Positions 7,361-16,347 are shown, numbered from the stretch's first letter. The stretch is DNA of 28,449 bases from SZUA-318 sp964412015 (GCA_964412015.1 CAYPMO010000044.1:1-28449); one strand, 5' to 3'. Numbers and translations are program-made. Notes: generated by a model not told the origin, from the sequence alone.

Positions 7361-10084
7361 TCACCCCCATCCTTCGGCGACCTGTAGGTCCTGGTCTCCC
7401 GGCGGGAAGATCCTGAGCTCCGTCATTCCCGGGCGCATCGTTCCCTCGTGGGTGAACACGACGCGCATGCGCGGCGTCTCCACGGGATCGAGCACGACCG
7501 TGTTCAGGGCCCACACGGTCGGCGCCGCGGGCGCGCGCTCTATCTCCGCAGCCGTCACCCACGCCGAGCCGTCCCACGTCTCGATCCTGTAGGAGGCCGG
7601 GGCGCCCACGCCGCGGCCGTCCCCGCAGAGGTACAGCTCCACCTTCCCGACGAGGCGCGGCTTCCCGAAGTCCACCTCGAGCCAGTCCTCCGGGTTCGGA
7701 GATCCGGACGCAGTCCAGCGGTTCCGCGAATAGCGCGTGAACGTGAGGCGCCCGTCCACGGCCTGCTCGACGCGATCGTCCTCGTAGGTATAGGAGGCCC
7801 TCACGCGCGGGTACGCCCGATCCCCCGGGTTCCACGCGAGGTTCGCCACACGGTTCGCGGATCCGGCGGCCTCCGGCGCCTCCACGAAGTCCGCGGCCGG
7901 CCCGAGCGGCGGTTCCTCCGGGCTCCACGCCTCGATCTCGGTGAGGCCGGATGTCGCGCCAGGCTGATGGTGGAGCACGACGCGGATCCGCTCCGCGGTG
8001 ATCTCCGGGAACGCGACCCGGTTCGCGCGCCGGCCCGTCGGTGCCTCGGGCCTGCGCCGCTGAGCCGGCACGGGCCTCCAGGCGCTCCCGTCCCAGTGCT
8101 CGATGTCGTAGGAGACCGGCGGCCGGACGGTCGGGCCGGTCGAGCCCGGCAGGTCGGGGAAGCCCGACGTCTCGACCTCGCCCATGGCTTCGACCCGCGG
8201 GCCGGTCGCGTCGTCCAGAAAGTAGAGGTCCACCTCCTGGATGCGTCTCTGGGCGCCGAAGTCCACCTCGAACCAGTCCGCCTCCCTGCCCGACGGTGCG
8301 GCGACCCACCGGTTCGGTGGCGAAGGATGGTACCAGCGGTTTCCGTCCACGGCGTAGAACGGCGGAGCCAGAGGGTGGCTGGACGAGGCCGTGGTGAACG
8401 GGAAGTGGCCGGGTCCGTTGTTCACGGCCACGTCGTGGAGGTGGGACGAGGCAGGCGCCGGTTCGGCCGACGGAACCCTGACGGAGAGCGTGCCGAGTGC
8501 CTCGTTCCGGCCGCGGATCTCCCCGTCCACCCACACCGAGAGCCCGGCGCCGCGCCCGTAGCGGGAGCCGTCGCGATCCCACACGACGGCGAGCTCGTGT
8601 CCGTGGTACCGCACGCCGTCCAGCGCGAAGAAGTCCCACGAGTCCGGAGCGAGCGGCGCCACCTCGACCGCGTCGCCCGCCTGCGGCCGCAACCCCACGA
8701 GCCCCGTGATGACCAGGTCCACGAACCCCGAGTGGAAGTAGTGCTCGCTGTGGTAGAACGTGTTGTGGCCGCCCCACGAGCCGGTGAACGGGTCGGCGGC
8801 CTCGGCGATGTAGGGCCGCCCGTCCTTCCGTTGGCTGAGCGCGTAGGTACGGAGAAGCGACAGGTAGTCGTCCCGGGTCACCACGTCCTGTTCGTAGCCG
8901 TGCAGCACGTTGGCCATCGCGACGAGCGTCTGCGTGGTCGCGTACGGCCACGCGTTCCCGCTCCAGACGCAGCACCGCGGCGACACCTGGAACTGCGGGT
9001 CGCCGCGCTCCACCGTGGTCGGGCCGAACGGCGCGGCGAAGCGCGCCGTGTCGAGCAGCGCGGCCCACGCGGCCTCGTAGCCCGGATCCGGCAGCGAGAA
9101 CTGCCAAGGCACGTAGCCGATCAGCTCGCGGCCGTGGGAGTTCCCCGCGTATGGGCCCGACTCGTACGTCAGCGTCCCCGCGCGGATCCCGCCCTTCTCG
9201 TCGAACGCGAACTGGTGGAAGAAGAACGCCCGCTCGGGGTCCCACAACTCCTCCTGGACCCGGGCCTTCAGCGCGTCGGCGCGCCTCGCGTATTCAGCGG
9301 CCTCGGCCTGGTCCCCGAGCACGGCCGCCGTCCTCGAGAGCGCCCGGAGATCCGCCCAGAGATAGCTGTTCAGCGTCGGGCGGTATCCCTCCCCTCCCCC
9401 GAACTCGTCGTCGGTGAGCCGCGAGTTGATGTTCGTCTCCATGCCGTCCCACGCGCCGACCCAGCGGTACATCCCCCTCCCCCCGTCCCACCGCTCGGCG
9501 GTCCAGCCGTCCACCTGCGCCTTCATGTGCGGATAGACCGCGCGCAGGAAGCCCGTGTCGCCCAGGACGGAGTGCGTGGCCCACATCGCGTCGCCGTACC
9601 AGTTGGAGTAGCTCCTCGGCCGCGCTCCCGGAGTCTCGAACCAATAGCGGGCGAAGTCCTCGACGATGCGGCGGTCACGGAGCCAGCGGATCTCGTAGGC
9701 CTGGTGTCCCAGCGGACACGAGATCGCCCCGTAGCTCCCGGACCAGAAGGGACGGTCGATGAACTCGGTGAACGTGTAGCCGGTCTCGGGAGAGCCGTAG
9801 GTGAGGTGCTTGGTGACCAGCTCCCAGCGGTAGTAGTACGTCGCGTCGATCTCGGCGTCCGGGCTCTCGAAGAACGGGATGTTGGCGAGGTACCAGTCCC
9901 AGTCCCGGTTGTCCCACCAGTCGAAGCGCTCGAGCTGGGCGTGCCGGTCGAGGATCGTCGCTCCAGGACTTCCACCATGGCCACAGGCACCGAGCGCGCA
10001 GGCGAGCGCGACGACGATCAGCGCGCCGGCCACGGACACGGCAGGCCGGCCCGCGGGCCCGGTTCGCTCCTCGCCTCCCCTCAC
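7361..10084 (-). CDS. Lipoprotein (alpha/alpha)6 glycoside hydrolase with two C-terminal discoidin (F5/8 type C) domains
   Basis: The product is a 907-aa predicted lipoprotein glycosidase. From GTG 10084 a hydrophobic segment ends in the lipobox LGAC (Cys34). An (alpha/alpha)6 toroid spans roughly 45-490 and resembles MGH1/GH63-type hydrolases: YRWVGAWDGMETNINSR (about 206-222, the equivalent of WDxGMDNSPR), WSGNAWPYATTQT and GSWGGHNTFYHSEHYFHSG. Two sugar-binding-type discoidin domains follow, at about 565-725 and 740-895, each with a DWxEVDFG strand and an IExWDGSAW strand. GTG at 10084 is chosen because it overlaps the epimerase stop as GTGA, suggesting coupled translation; GTG at 10039 is an alternative. 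The open frame extending further upstream is antisense to the S10 gene and is not coding. The substrate is unknown. Confidence 0.85.
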   Translation of the reverse strand: MRGGEERTGPAGRPAVSVAGALIVVALACALGACGHGGSPGATILDRHAQLERFDWWDNRDWDWYLANIPFFESPDAEIDATYYYRWELVTKHLTYGSPETGYTFTEFIDRPFWSGSYGAISCPLGHQAYEIRWLRDRRIVEDFARYWFETPGARPRSYSNWYGDAMWATHSVLGDTGFLRAVYPHMKAQVDGWTAERWDGGRGMYRWVGAWDGMETNINSRLTDDEFGGGEGYRPTLNSYLWADLRALSRTAAVLGDQAEAAEYARRADALKARVQEELWDPERAFFFHQFAFDEKGGIRAGTLTYESGPYAGNSHGRELIGYVPWQFSLPDPGYEAAWAALLDTARFAAPFGPTTVERGDPQFQVSPRCCVWSGNAWPYATTQTLVAMANVLHGYEQDVVTRDDYLSLLRTYALSQRKDGRPYIAEAADPFTGSWGGHNTFYHSEHYFHSGFVDLVITGLVGLRPQAGDAVEVAPLAPDSWDFFALDGVRYHGHELAVVWDRDGSRYGRGAGLSVWVDGEIRGRNEALGTLSVRVPSAEPAPASSHLHDVAVNNGPGHFPFTTASSSHPLAPPFYAVDGNRWYHPSPPNRWVAAPSGREADWFEVDFGAQRRIQEVDLYFLDDATGPRVEAMGEVETSGFPDLPGSTGPTVRPPVSYDIEHWDGSAWRPVPAQRRRPEAPTGRRANRVAFPEITAERIRVVLHHQPGATSGLTEIEAWSPEEPPLGPAADFVEAPEAAGSANRVANLAWNPGDRAYPRVRASYTYEDDRVEQAVDGRLTFTRYSRNRWTASGSPNPEDWLEVDFGKPRLVGKVELYLCGDGRGVGAPASYRIETWDGSAWVTAAEIERAPAAPTVWALNTVVLDPVETPRMRVVFTHEGTMRPGMTELRIFPPGDQDLQVAEGWG

Positions 10085-11262
10085 GGCAGCACGCCGAACC
10101 TGAGCACTGTGCGACTGCGGTACTCCTCGCCCGGACGGAGGATCGTGGACGGGAATCCGGGCTGGTTCGGCGAGTCCGGGAAGTGCTGGGTCTCGAGGCA
10201 GAATCCGTAGCGGTGACGGTACACCGCGCCGCCTTTGCCCGTGAGCGTCCCGTCGAGGAAGTTGCCGGAATAGAACTGCAGCCCCGGCTCCGTCGTGCGT
10301 ACTTCCATGACGCGCCCCGTGGTCGGTTCCTCCACGAGGGCGGCCAGGACCAGCTCGCCGGCGTCGGTCGCATCCCGGTTCAGCACGAAGTTGTGGTCGT
10401 AGCCGCCGCCCAGGCGGATCTGCTCGTGGTCCGCGTCGATCCGCTCGCCGATCGCGTGAGGCGTGCGGAAGTCGAACGGCGTCCCCTCGACGGTCGCCAG
10501 CTCCCCGGTGGGGATGAGGCCCGCGTCCACGGGCGTGTAGCGGTCGGCGTTCAGCGTGAGGAGGTGGCCCAGGACGTCGCGGCTCCCGTCGCCGGCCAGG
10601 TTGAAGTAGCTGTGCTGCGTGAGGTTGACGGGCGTGGGCGCGTCCGTCGTCGCCAGGTAGTCGAAGACGAGCTCGTTCGCGTTCGTGAGCGTATAGGTCA
10701 CCTGGACGGAGAGTGCGCCCGGATACCCCTCCTCGCCCGCCGGACTGACGCGGTGGAACGTGACGCCCGCCCCGCTCTCTACTTCCCGGGCGTGCGCGTC
10801 CCACATCACCTTGTCGAAGCCACGCTCGCCGCCGTGCAGGTGGTTGGCGCCATCGTTGGCGGCGAGCGCGTAGGTGGTGCCGTCGAGCTCGAAGCCTGCT
10901 CCGCCGATGCGGTTCCCGTAGCGGCCGATCACCGCACCGAAGTACGGCGTCTCGCCGAGATACCCGGCCAGCTCGTCGAAGCCGAGCACGACGTCGCCGG
11001 GCACCCCGTCCCGGTCGGGTACCTTCAGGGACACGATGATCGCCCCGTAGGTGATCGCCTTCACCTCGAGGCCGTCGGCGTTGGTCAGCGTGAAGAGCCT
11101 CACGCTGTCGCCGTCGGGCAAGACACCGAAGGGTTCCTGGGTCACGGTGACTCCGGGGGTGGGCACGACGCCGCGGCGCTCGGTGACCTCGTCCGCGTCC
11201 CGCGCGCATCCACCGGACACGAACGACGCGAGGACGACCACGACGGCGCTGGCGACTCTCAT
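10081..11262 (-). CDS. galM: Aldose 1-epimerase (galactose mutarotase), predicted lipoprotein
   Basis: This enzyme interconverts alpha and beta anomers of free aldoses. The 393-aa protein has the GalM beta-sandwich signatures GRYGNRIGGA (113-122), NDGANHLHGG (His141), LTQHSYFNLAG (catalytic acid His217), GGYDHNF and LETQHFPDSPN (catalytic base Glu357). Unlike the cytoplasmic enzyme it starts with a lipoprotein signal: a hydrophobic stretch then SGGC at Cys19, so it should act outside the cytoplasm. GGAG lies 6 nt before the ATG. Its stop overlaps the start of the downstream glycosidase (GTGA). This supports a two-gene operon in which released sugars are equilibrated before uptake. The family assignment is firm. 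Confidence 0.94.
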   Translation of the reverse strand: MRVASAVVVVLASFVSGGCARDADEVTERRGVVPTPGVTVTQEPFGVLPDGDSVRLFTLTNADGLEVKAITYGAIIVSLKVPDRDGVPGDVVLGFDELAGYLGETPYFGAVIGRYGNRIGGAGFELDGTTYALAANDGANHLHGGERGFDKVMWDAHAREVESGAGVTFHRVSPAGEEGYPGALSVQVTYTLTNANELVFDYLATTDAPTPVNLTQHSYFNLAGDGSRDVLGHLLTLNADRYTPVDAGLIPTGELATVEGTPFDFRTPHAIGERIDADHEQIRLGGGYDHNFVLNRDATDAGELVLAALVEEPTTGRVMEVRTTEPGLQFYSGNFLDGTLTGKGGAVYRHRYGFCLETQHFPDSPNQPGFPSTILRPGEEYRSRTVLRFGVLP

Positions 11263-11392
11263 GGCTCACTCCGCATGGGATGGGCTTCCGGCTGAGAGCA
11301 GTCTGCGCTCCGGGGCAGACCGCCGCCAGGGCTCGGCCCAGACGGGACGCGGGGTGCAGCGTGACCCGTGCCGAAGACCGACAACGTCCGTG

Positions 11393-11411
11393 TTTGCCCG
11401 GGCGCGGCAAA
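11393..11411. promoter_or_regulatory. Inverted repeat between divergent galM and S10 peptidase genes
   Basis: TTTGCC (11393-11398) and GGCAAA (11406-11411) form a perfect 6-bp inverted repeat around a CG-rich 7-nt spacer in the 205-bp divergent intergenic region. It lies about 57 bp before the peptidase ATG. It could be an operator, but a 6-bp repeat in such DNA can arise by chance. No clear -35/-10 pair was recognised for either gene. Confidence 0.25.
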
Positions 11412-11467
11412 GGCCGTACCGTCCCTCGTCGTTTTCGTGTCCGCCCGCGCAGCCCCGAAGGTGCACC

Positions 11468-13012
11468 ATGAGCAAGACCGCGCCCAAGCCCGTCGCGCCA
11501 CTCCGTTCGACCCTCGCTTCGATCCTGCCGGCCCTGGCCGTCTCGCTTCTCCTTTCGGCCCCGGCTTCGCCCGGGGGCGCTCAAGAGCTGGCGCTGCTCC
11601 CCGACTCGGCCGTCGTGACCCAGCACACCACGACCATCCGGGGCCAGCAGGTCCGCTACTCCGCGGAGGCCGGGACGCTCCCCATCCGGGAGAGCGGGAA
11701 GGAGATGGCCCGGATGTTCTACGTCTACTACGCCCGCACCGACGTCCCGGCCGGGACCGTCCGCCCCATGGTGTTCTCGTTCAACGGCGGGCCGGGCACG
11801 GCTTCGGTGTGGATGCACATGGGCTATACGGGTCCACGGCGGGTAAGCTACGACGACAACGGCTTCGCCTTGAGGCCCCCCGTGGGACTCGAGGACAACC
11901 CCGAGTCGATTTTGGACGTCGCCGACATCGTCTACATCGATCCGGTGGCCACCGGCTTCAGCCGCATGGCCGAGGGAGAGCCCGAGCACAAGTACCACGG
12001 CACGCTGGTCGATATCCAGTCGGTGGGCGAGTTCATCCGTCTCTTCATCGTGCGGAAGAATCGCTGGGCCTCGCCCAAGTTCGTCATCGGCGAGAGCTAC
12101 GGGACCACCCGGGCCTCGGGCCTGGCCGGGCACCTGGCCGACGCGCACCAGATCTACCTGAACGGCGTGATCCTCGTCTCGATGACCGGACTGGACGGGG
12201 TGCCCGGAGCGGACGTCTCCTACGCCGCCGCCCTCCCGCAGCGGGCGGCGACGGCCTGGTACCACAAGCAGCTCCCCGCCGACCTGCAGTCACGGCCGTT
12301 GCGGGACGTCCTGGACGAGGTCGAGGCCTTCGCGCTCGGAGACTACCTGCACGCCCTCGTCCTGGGCGATCGCCTCTCCGACGCCGAGCGTGCGCGCACG
12401 GCCGAGCGCGTCGCCCGCTACCTGGGGCTCGAGGTGGACTTCGTCCTTGCGGCGAACCTGCGGATCGACAGCCAGCGCTTCTGGAAGGAGCTGCTCCGAG
12501 ACCAGCGCCTCACGGTGGGGCGGTTGGACTCCCGCTACCTGGGGGTGGACAGGGACGCCGCGGGCGAGCGGCCCGAGTACGACCCGGCCATGGCCGACTG
12601 GGACGGGCCGTTCGCGAACGCGGTGAATCTCTACCTGCGCCAGGAGCTGAGGTACGACCCGGACCTGACCTACAACATCTGGGGGCCGGTGCGGCCCTGG
12701 ACGCGGGACGAGGGCGCCAACGTGGGCGAGATGCTCCGCTCCGGGATGCAGGCGAACCCCTGGATGAAGGTCCTGATCCAGGGAGGCTACTTCGACGCCG
12801 CCACCGACTACTCGACCGCCCAATACACGATCTCGCACATCCAGCCGGGTGGGGAGTTCCGCGATCGCTTCCGGTTCGCCTGGTACGAGAGCGGCCACAT
12901 GATGTACCTTCGGAAGCCCGACCTGGCCGGGGCGAACCAGGACCTGCGTGAGTTCATCACCTGGTGCCTGGAGGAGGACGCGGGCTATCCCCGGCAGGTG
13001 CGGCCGCGCTGA
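11468..13012 (+). CDS. Secreted serine carboxypeptidase-like protein, peptidase family S10
   Basis: This alpha/beta-hydrolase-fold peptidase should release C-terminal residues from peptides outside the cytoplasm. Its 514 residues begin with a signal peptide (hydrophobic region about 14-32, cleavage near PGGAQ). Family motifs are SFNGGPGTASVW (104-115, oxyanion hole), ENPESxLDxADIVYIDPVATGFS-like sequence (143-165) and IGESYGTT with nucleophile Ser210. The predicted Asp is 443 in GGYFDAAT and the His is 477 in ESGHMMY. The ATG at 11468 is the first start giving a proper signal peptide and has a GAAGG-type site upstream. It converges on the S15 gene. Bacterial S10 proteins of this subtype are common in Gemmatimonadota and Acidobacteriota (family knowledge); the physiological substrates are unknown. 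Confidence 0.93.
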   Translation: MSKTAPKPVAPLRSTLASILPALAVSLLLSAPASPGGAQELALLPDSAVVTQHTTTIRGQQVRYSAEAGTLPIRESGKEMARMFYVYYARTDVPAGTVRPMVFSFNGGPGTASVWMHMGYTGPRRVSYDDNGFALRPPVGLEDNPESILDVADIVYIDPVATGFSRMAEGEPEHKYHGTLVDIQSVGEFIRLFIVRKNRWASPKFVIGESYGTTRASGLAGHLADAHQIYLNGVILVSMTGLDGVPGADVSYAAALPQRAATAWYHKQLPADLQSRPLRDVLDEVEAFALGDYLHALVLGDRLSDAERARTAERVARYLGLEVDFVLAANLRIDSQRFWKELLRDQRLTVGRLDSRYLGVDRDAAGERPEYDPAMADWDGPFANAVNLYLRQELRYDPDLTYNIWGPVRPWTRDEGANVGEMLRSGMQANPWMKVLIQGGYFDAATDYSTAQYTISHIQPGGEFRDRFRFAWYESGHMMYLRKPDLAGANQDLREFITWCLEEDAGYPRQVRPR

Positions 13013-13027
13013 GAGCCGATCCGGCGA

Positions 13028-13061
13028 GGCGGACGCCGCCACACGGGGCGTAGGCGCTACG
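13028..13061. terminator. Possible bidirectional terminator hairpins between convergent S10 and S15 genes
   Basis: Two small perfect hairpins occupy the 44-bp convergent gap: GGCGG-ACG-CCGCC (13028-13040) and CGTAG-GCG-CTACG (13049-13061). The second overlaps the stop codon of the S15 gene. Neither has a U-run, so intrinsic termination is only plausible. Confidence 0.3.
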
Positions 13062-14913
13062 GGCCCAGCCGCTTCACCGTCAGGCTCGAGGACCTCGACG
13101 GCGAGCGGTACACGCGCTGCGTCGTCGCGCGGAAGTCGGCCTCCGTGGCCTGGAAGATGTCCATGAACTTCCCCGGGTTCCGGTCCACCATCGGGAACCA
13201 GGAACTCTGGATCTGGACCATGATGCGGTGACCCTCCCGGAACGTGTGGAACACGTCCTGGAGCCCGAACGCGACCGGCGTCGGCACGCCCGGCCGGAAT
13301 GCCTCGGGGCGATCCAGCCCGTTCCTGAACTTGCCGCGGATCACGTCCCCGCGGACCAGCATCTCGTAACCGGAGAGCGGCACGGGGTCGCCCCCCTGCG
13401 CGCTGTCGGGGAAGACGTCCACGAGCTTGACGACCCAGTCGGCGTCGGTCCCCGACGTGGAGACCGTCAAGGCCACCTGGATCGGTCCCGCGATCGTGAC
13501 GGCCTCGTCGAGGATCTCCGTCTCATAGGACAGAACGTCCGGGCGACGCGACGCGAACCGCTGGTCCTCGAGCATGAACGCCGGATTGTACCATCCCCCG
13601 ATCTCGGCGGTGTAGGGCACGGGGTGCTCCGGGTCGTGCACGTACTCGTCGTATTCTCCGCCTCCTCCCGCCGGCGGATCGAACCCCAGGACGCCGTCCC
13701 CGTGGAGCCAGAGCGTGAGGTCTTCGCCCGCGGTCGGTGGCCATGCATCGAACCGGTGCCACTCTTTCGCTCCGGTGTCGAACACGTACGCTTCGGGGAG
13801 TCCCGGGTCGGGCGCGTCCTTCAGCCAGTGGTCGAAGAACGGGCCCTCGATGCTGTCGGTGTAGAAGAGCGACGTCGCGGAGCCCCACCCGATCGCGCCC
13901 AGGGAGTCCCCGCGCCTGGAGTTCCAGCCGCCGTGGTTCCACGGACCCATCACCAGCTTGTTCGTCGCGCCCGGGGACTGGCGCTCGTTCGCGGCGTAGC
14001 TGTTCAGCGCCCCGTAGAGGTTCTCGGCGTCGAACCACCCACCCACCACCAGGGTCGCCGGGCGCAGGTCGTCCAGGTGCGGAAGGATGTCCCGCGCGGC
14101 CCAGAAGTCGTTCCACTGGCCGTTCGCCGTGAGCGTATCCCAGAACGCCACCTCATGGTGGAAGTACAGCTCGTTCGCGTTCGAGAGCGGGCCCATGTCC
14201 AGGAAGAACTCGTACTCGTCGGGCGTGTCCTTCTCCAGCCGGCGACCCGACTCGGTCCCGGGCGCCGGGCGGGGCCAACCGAACCCCGAATAGAAGTTGA
14301 ACGCATGGGGCAGGAGGAACGCGCCGTTGTGGAAGAAGTCGTCGCCCGCCATCCACTTCGAGACCGGCGCCTGCGGTGACGTGGCCACCACGGCGGGGTG
14401 GGCGTCGATGGTCCCCATCCACGTATAGAAGCCCGGATACGAGATCCCGCTGATGCCCACCTTGCCGTTGTCGGCGTCGAGGTTGTTCACGAGCCACTCG
14501 ACCGTGTCCCAGGTATCCGTGGTCTCGTCGATGTCCTCGGGACCGTCTTTCACGGTCACGTACGGCCGGACGTTCGCGTACTCGCCCTCCGACATGTACC
14601 GGCCGCGTACGTCCTGACACACGATGATGTATCCCTCCCCGAGGTGCCGCCCCATCTGGAGCGCCACACGGTCCGGGTAGGCGTCGGCGCCATACGGACG
14701 GCACGAATACGGTGTCCTCCGAAGCAGGATCGGATACTGTCCGGAACCGTCCTTCGGGACGAGGATCGACGTGAACAGGCGCACGCCGTCCCGCATCGGG
14801 ATCATGACCTCCTGCTTCGAGTGGGTCTCGGCGACCCCGGGGGCGGTCCGGCTTCCGGGAGCGCAGGAGGCCGCGAGCAGCGCGAGAACGAGTACCGGGA
14901 AGCGCATGGACAT
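13057..14913 (-). CDS. CocE/NonD-family alpha/beta hydrolase, peptidase S15 type, lipoprotein
   Basis: A 618-aa serine hydrolase of the X-Pro dipeptidyl-peptidase / cocaine esterase / alpha-amino-acid ester hydrolase family. The N-terminal hydrophobic segment ends in a lipobox-like AASC (Cys17), pointing to an envelope lipoprotein. Family motifs are MRDGVRLFTSILVP, CQDVRGRYMSEGEY, GISYPGF with nucleophile Ser158, GGWFDAENLYG (catalytic Asp) and MGPWNHGGW (catalytic His). The C-terminal third is the jelly-roll domain, with DADWVVKLVDVFPD and MVQIQSSWFP. ATG 14913 is chosen because GAGG lies 8 nt upstream; a second ATG at 14907 is possible. The family call is firm; peptide versus ester substrate cannot be settled here. 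Confidence 0.93.
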   Translation of the reverse strand: MSMRFPVLVLALLAASCAPGSRTAPGVAETHSKQEVMIPMRDGVRLFTSILVPKDGSGQYPILLRRTPYSCRPYGADAYPDRVALQMGRHLGEGYIIVCQDVRGRYMSEGEYANVRPYVTVKDGPEDIDETTDTWDTVEWLVNNLDADNGKVGISGISYPGFYTWMGTIDAHPAVVATSPQAPVSKWMAGDDFFHNGAFLLPHAFNFYSGFGWPRPAPGTESGRRLEKDTPDEYEFFLDMGPLSNANELYFHHEVAFWDTLTANGQWNDFWAARDILPHLDDLRPATLVVGGWFDAENLYGALNSYAANERQSPGATNKLVMGPWNHGGWNSRRGDSLGAIGWGSATSLFYTDSIEGPFFDHWLKDAPDPGLPEAYVFDTGAKEWHRFDAWPPTAGEDLTLWLHGDGVLGFDPPAGGGGEYDEYVHDPEHPVPYTAEIGGWYNPAFMLEDQRFASRRPDVLSYETEILDEAVTIAGPIQVALTVSTSGTDADWVVKLVDVFPDSAQGGDPVPLSGYEMLVRGDVIRGKFRNGLDRPEAFRPGVPTPVAFGLQDVFHTFREGHRIMVQIQSSWFPMVDRNPGKFMDIFQATEADFRATTQRVYRSPSRSSSLTVKRLGP

Positions 14914-14947
14914 CGGAGTTCCCTCGTCGAGAGAAGAGGAGAGCACG

Positions 14948-16129
14948 CTAGGTCCGACCACGAGAAGCGGCAAGCGCGTGAGCGCTCGCGATCGCGCTTA
15001 CGGCGCCGATGGCGACCTCGATGTCTTCGTCCGTGTTGAAGGGACCGATGCCGAACCGCACGGCGCCGTCGATCTCGTCGGTGCCCAACTGCTCGTGGAC
15101 CCGCGGCGCGCAGTGCAGCCCCGTCCGGCACGCGATGTCGTGATCGACGGCCAGGATCGTGCCCGTGTCGTCGGCGCCGAGGCCATCGATGTTGAACGAG
15201 ACAACCGCGATGTGGTCGTCGAGCCGATCCTGGCAATACAAGGCGACGCCGGGGATATCCCGCAACCCGTCCACCAGTCGCCGCGTGAGCCGCATCTCGT
15301 GCTCGTGGATCTCGGCGAGGCCCGTCTCGAGGATCCAACCGACGCCCGCGTGCAGACCGGCGATTCCCAGAACGTTCGGGGTGCCGTACTCGAGTCGCCA
15401 GGGGTACTCGTCGGGGTGGAGCCGATCGGCCGATCGCACGCCCGTTCCTCCGGCCCGCGTATGACGGATGTCCACGTGCTCCTGGACGTAGAGGCCGCCG
15501 ATCCCGGTCGGGCCCATCAGCGACTTGTGGCCGGTGAACGCCAGGACATCGATGTTCATCGCCTGCACGTCGATGGGGATCTTGCCGGCCGTCTGCGACG
15601 CATCCACGACGAGGTGGATGCCGCGCTCACGACACCGGCGCCCGATCTCGGCCATCGGCTGGACCGTGCCGATGACGTTCGACCCGTGGTTGACGGCCAC
15701 CAGCTTCGTGTTCGGTCGGAAGCGGCGGGCGATGTCGTCGGGATCGACGAACCCTCCCGCATCGAACGGCACGTGGTCCACCTCCACCCCACCGAAGCGG
15801 CTCAGGTGCTCGAGAGGCCGCAGCACCGCGTTGTGCTCGACGGTCGTCGTGATCGCGTGGTCGCCGGGCTGGAGCAGGCCGAACAGGGCGAGATTCAGCG
15901 CGTCCGTGGAGTTGTAGGCGAAGACCAGTCGGTCGGGGCTGGTGCCGTTGAAGAAGGTGGTCAATTCTCTGCGCGTGTCGTCCACCAGCTCCCCGGTCTC
16001 GATGCACAGGTCGTAGCCGGAGCGGCCGGGGTTGACCCCGTGCGTCCGGTAGAACTGGTCCATGAACGCGTAGGTCGCTTCCGGTTTGGGGAACGACGTG
16101 GAGGCGTTGTCGAGGAAGATCAGACTCAT
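14948..16129 (-). CDS. Class V aminotransferase, cysteine-desulfurase-like family
   Basis: A 393-aa PLP enzyme most like the cysteine desulfurase family with the N-terminal signature LDNASTSFPKP and NPGRSGYD. The PLP site is complete: His99 in TTTVEHNAVLRPL, Asp176 in VVDASQTAG and Schiff-base Lys202 in AFTGHKSLMGPTG. Cys340 in RTGLHCAPRVHEQLGT sits where the persulfide-forming cysteine lies in desulfurases, so alanine or sulfur-yielding cysteine or selenocysteine lyase activity is plausible. ATG 16129 begins the conserved fold directly; the frame upstream to 16207 adds no homology-like sequence. The Shine-Dalgarno is weak. No iron-sulfur assembly genes (iscU, sufBCD) are nearby, so its sulfur acceptor is unknown. 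It is divergent from the amidase unit. Confidence 0.9.
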   Translation of the reverse strand: MSLIFLDNASTSFPKPEATYAFMDQFYRTHGVNPGRSGYDLCIETGELVDDTRRELTTFFNGTSPDRLVFAYNSTDALNLALFGLLQPGDHAITTTVEHNAVLRPLEHLSRFGGVEVDHVPFDAGGFVDPDDIARRFRPNTKLVAVNHGSNVIGTVQPMAEIGRRCRERGIHLVVDASQTAGKIPIDVQAMNIDVLAFTGHKSLMGPTGIGGLYVQEHVDIRHTRAGGTGVRSADRLHPDEYPWRLEYGTPNVLGIAGLHAGVGWILETGLAEIHEHEMRLTRRLVDGLRDIPGVALYCQDRLDDHIAVVSFNIDGLGADDTGTILAVDHDIACRTGLHCAPRVHEQLGTDEIDGAVRFGIGPFNTDEDIEVAIGAVSAIASAHALAASRGRT

Positions 16130-16229
16130 GTCGGCACCACTCGCGCAGCGGGTCGGCGGCTCGTCCGGACCCTGCTCGGGGGAGGCGAGCGGGTTTCGGG
16201 CCTGCACCTACTGTAACGAACCGACGCCC

Positions 16230-16312
16230 CTCCGTCGCTCCTTTCCCGGCTCGACTCCGTCGCTCCACCCGCGGCTCGGCCGCGTCGCCGCTCGCGGGGC
16301 TAGCCGCCCCGC
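16230..16312. repeat. Direct repeat and GC hairpin in divergent intergenic region
   Basis: The 252-bp gap between the class V aminotransferase and amidase starts holds a 12-bp direct repeat, CTCCGTCGCTCC, at 16230-16241 and 16255-16266. It also holds a perfect 7-bp hairpin, GCGGGGC (16294-16300) and GCCCCGC (16306-16312), with loop TAGCC. The hairpin lies just upstream of the putative amidase promoter. The function is unknown; the sites could serve a regulator or be chance in GC-rich DNA. Confidence 0.35.
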
Positions 16313-16318
16313 CTCCCG

Positions 16319-16347
16319 TTCACGGTGCACCGCCGTGGCGCTACTAT
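16319..16347 (+). promoter_or_regulatory. Putative sigma70-type promoter of amidase-NAGS/K unit
   Basis: TTCACG (16319-16324) and TACTAT (16342-16347) each match four of six consensus positions and are separated by exactly 17 bp. They lie 35 bp before the amidase ATG. This is a sequence match only; consensus use in this organism is assumed. Confidence 0.35.

Noticed and set aside
7448..10210. Plus-strand open frame of about 920 codons
   Set aside because: It mirrors the discoidin glycosidase, which has clear domains on the minus strand; this product is compositionally skewed and motif-free.
10085..12265. Possible 5' extension of the discoidin glycosidase frame
   Set aside because: It is antisense to galM and S10 coding sequence, Arg-rich and without motifs; the lipobox peptide starts near 10084.
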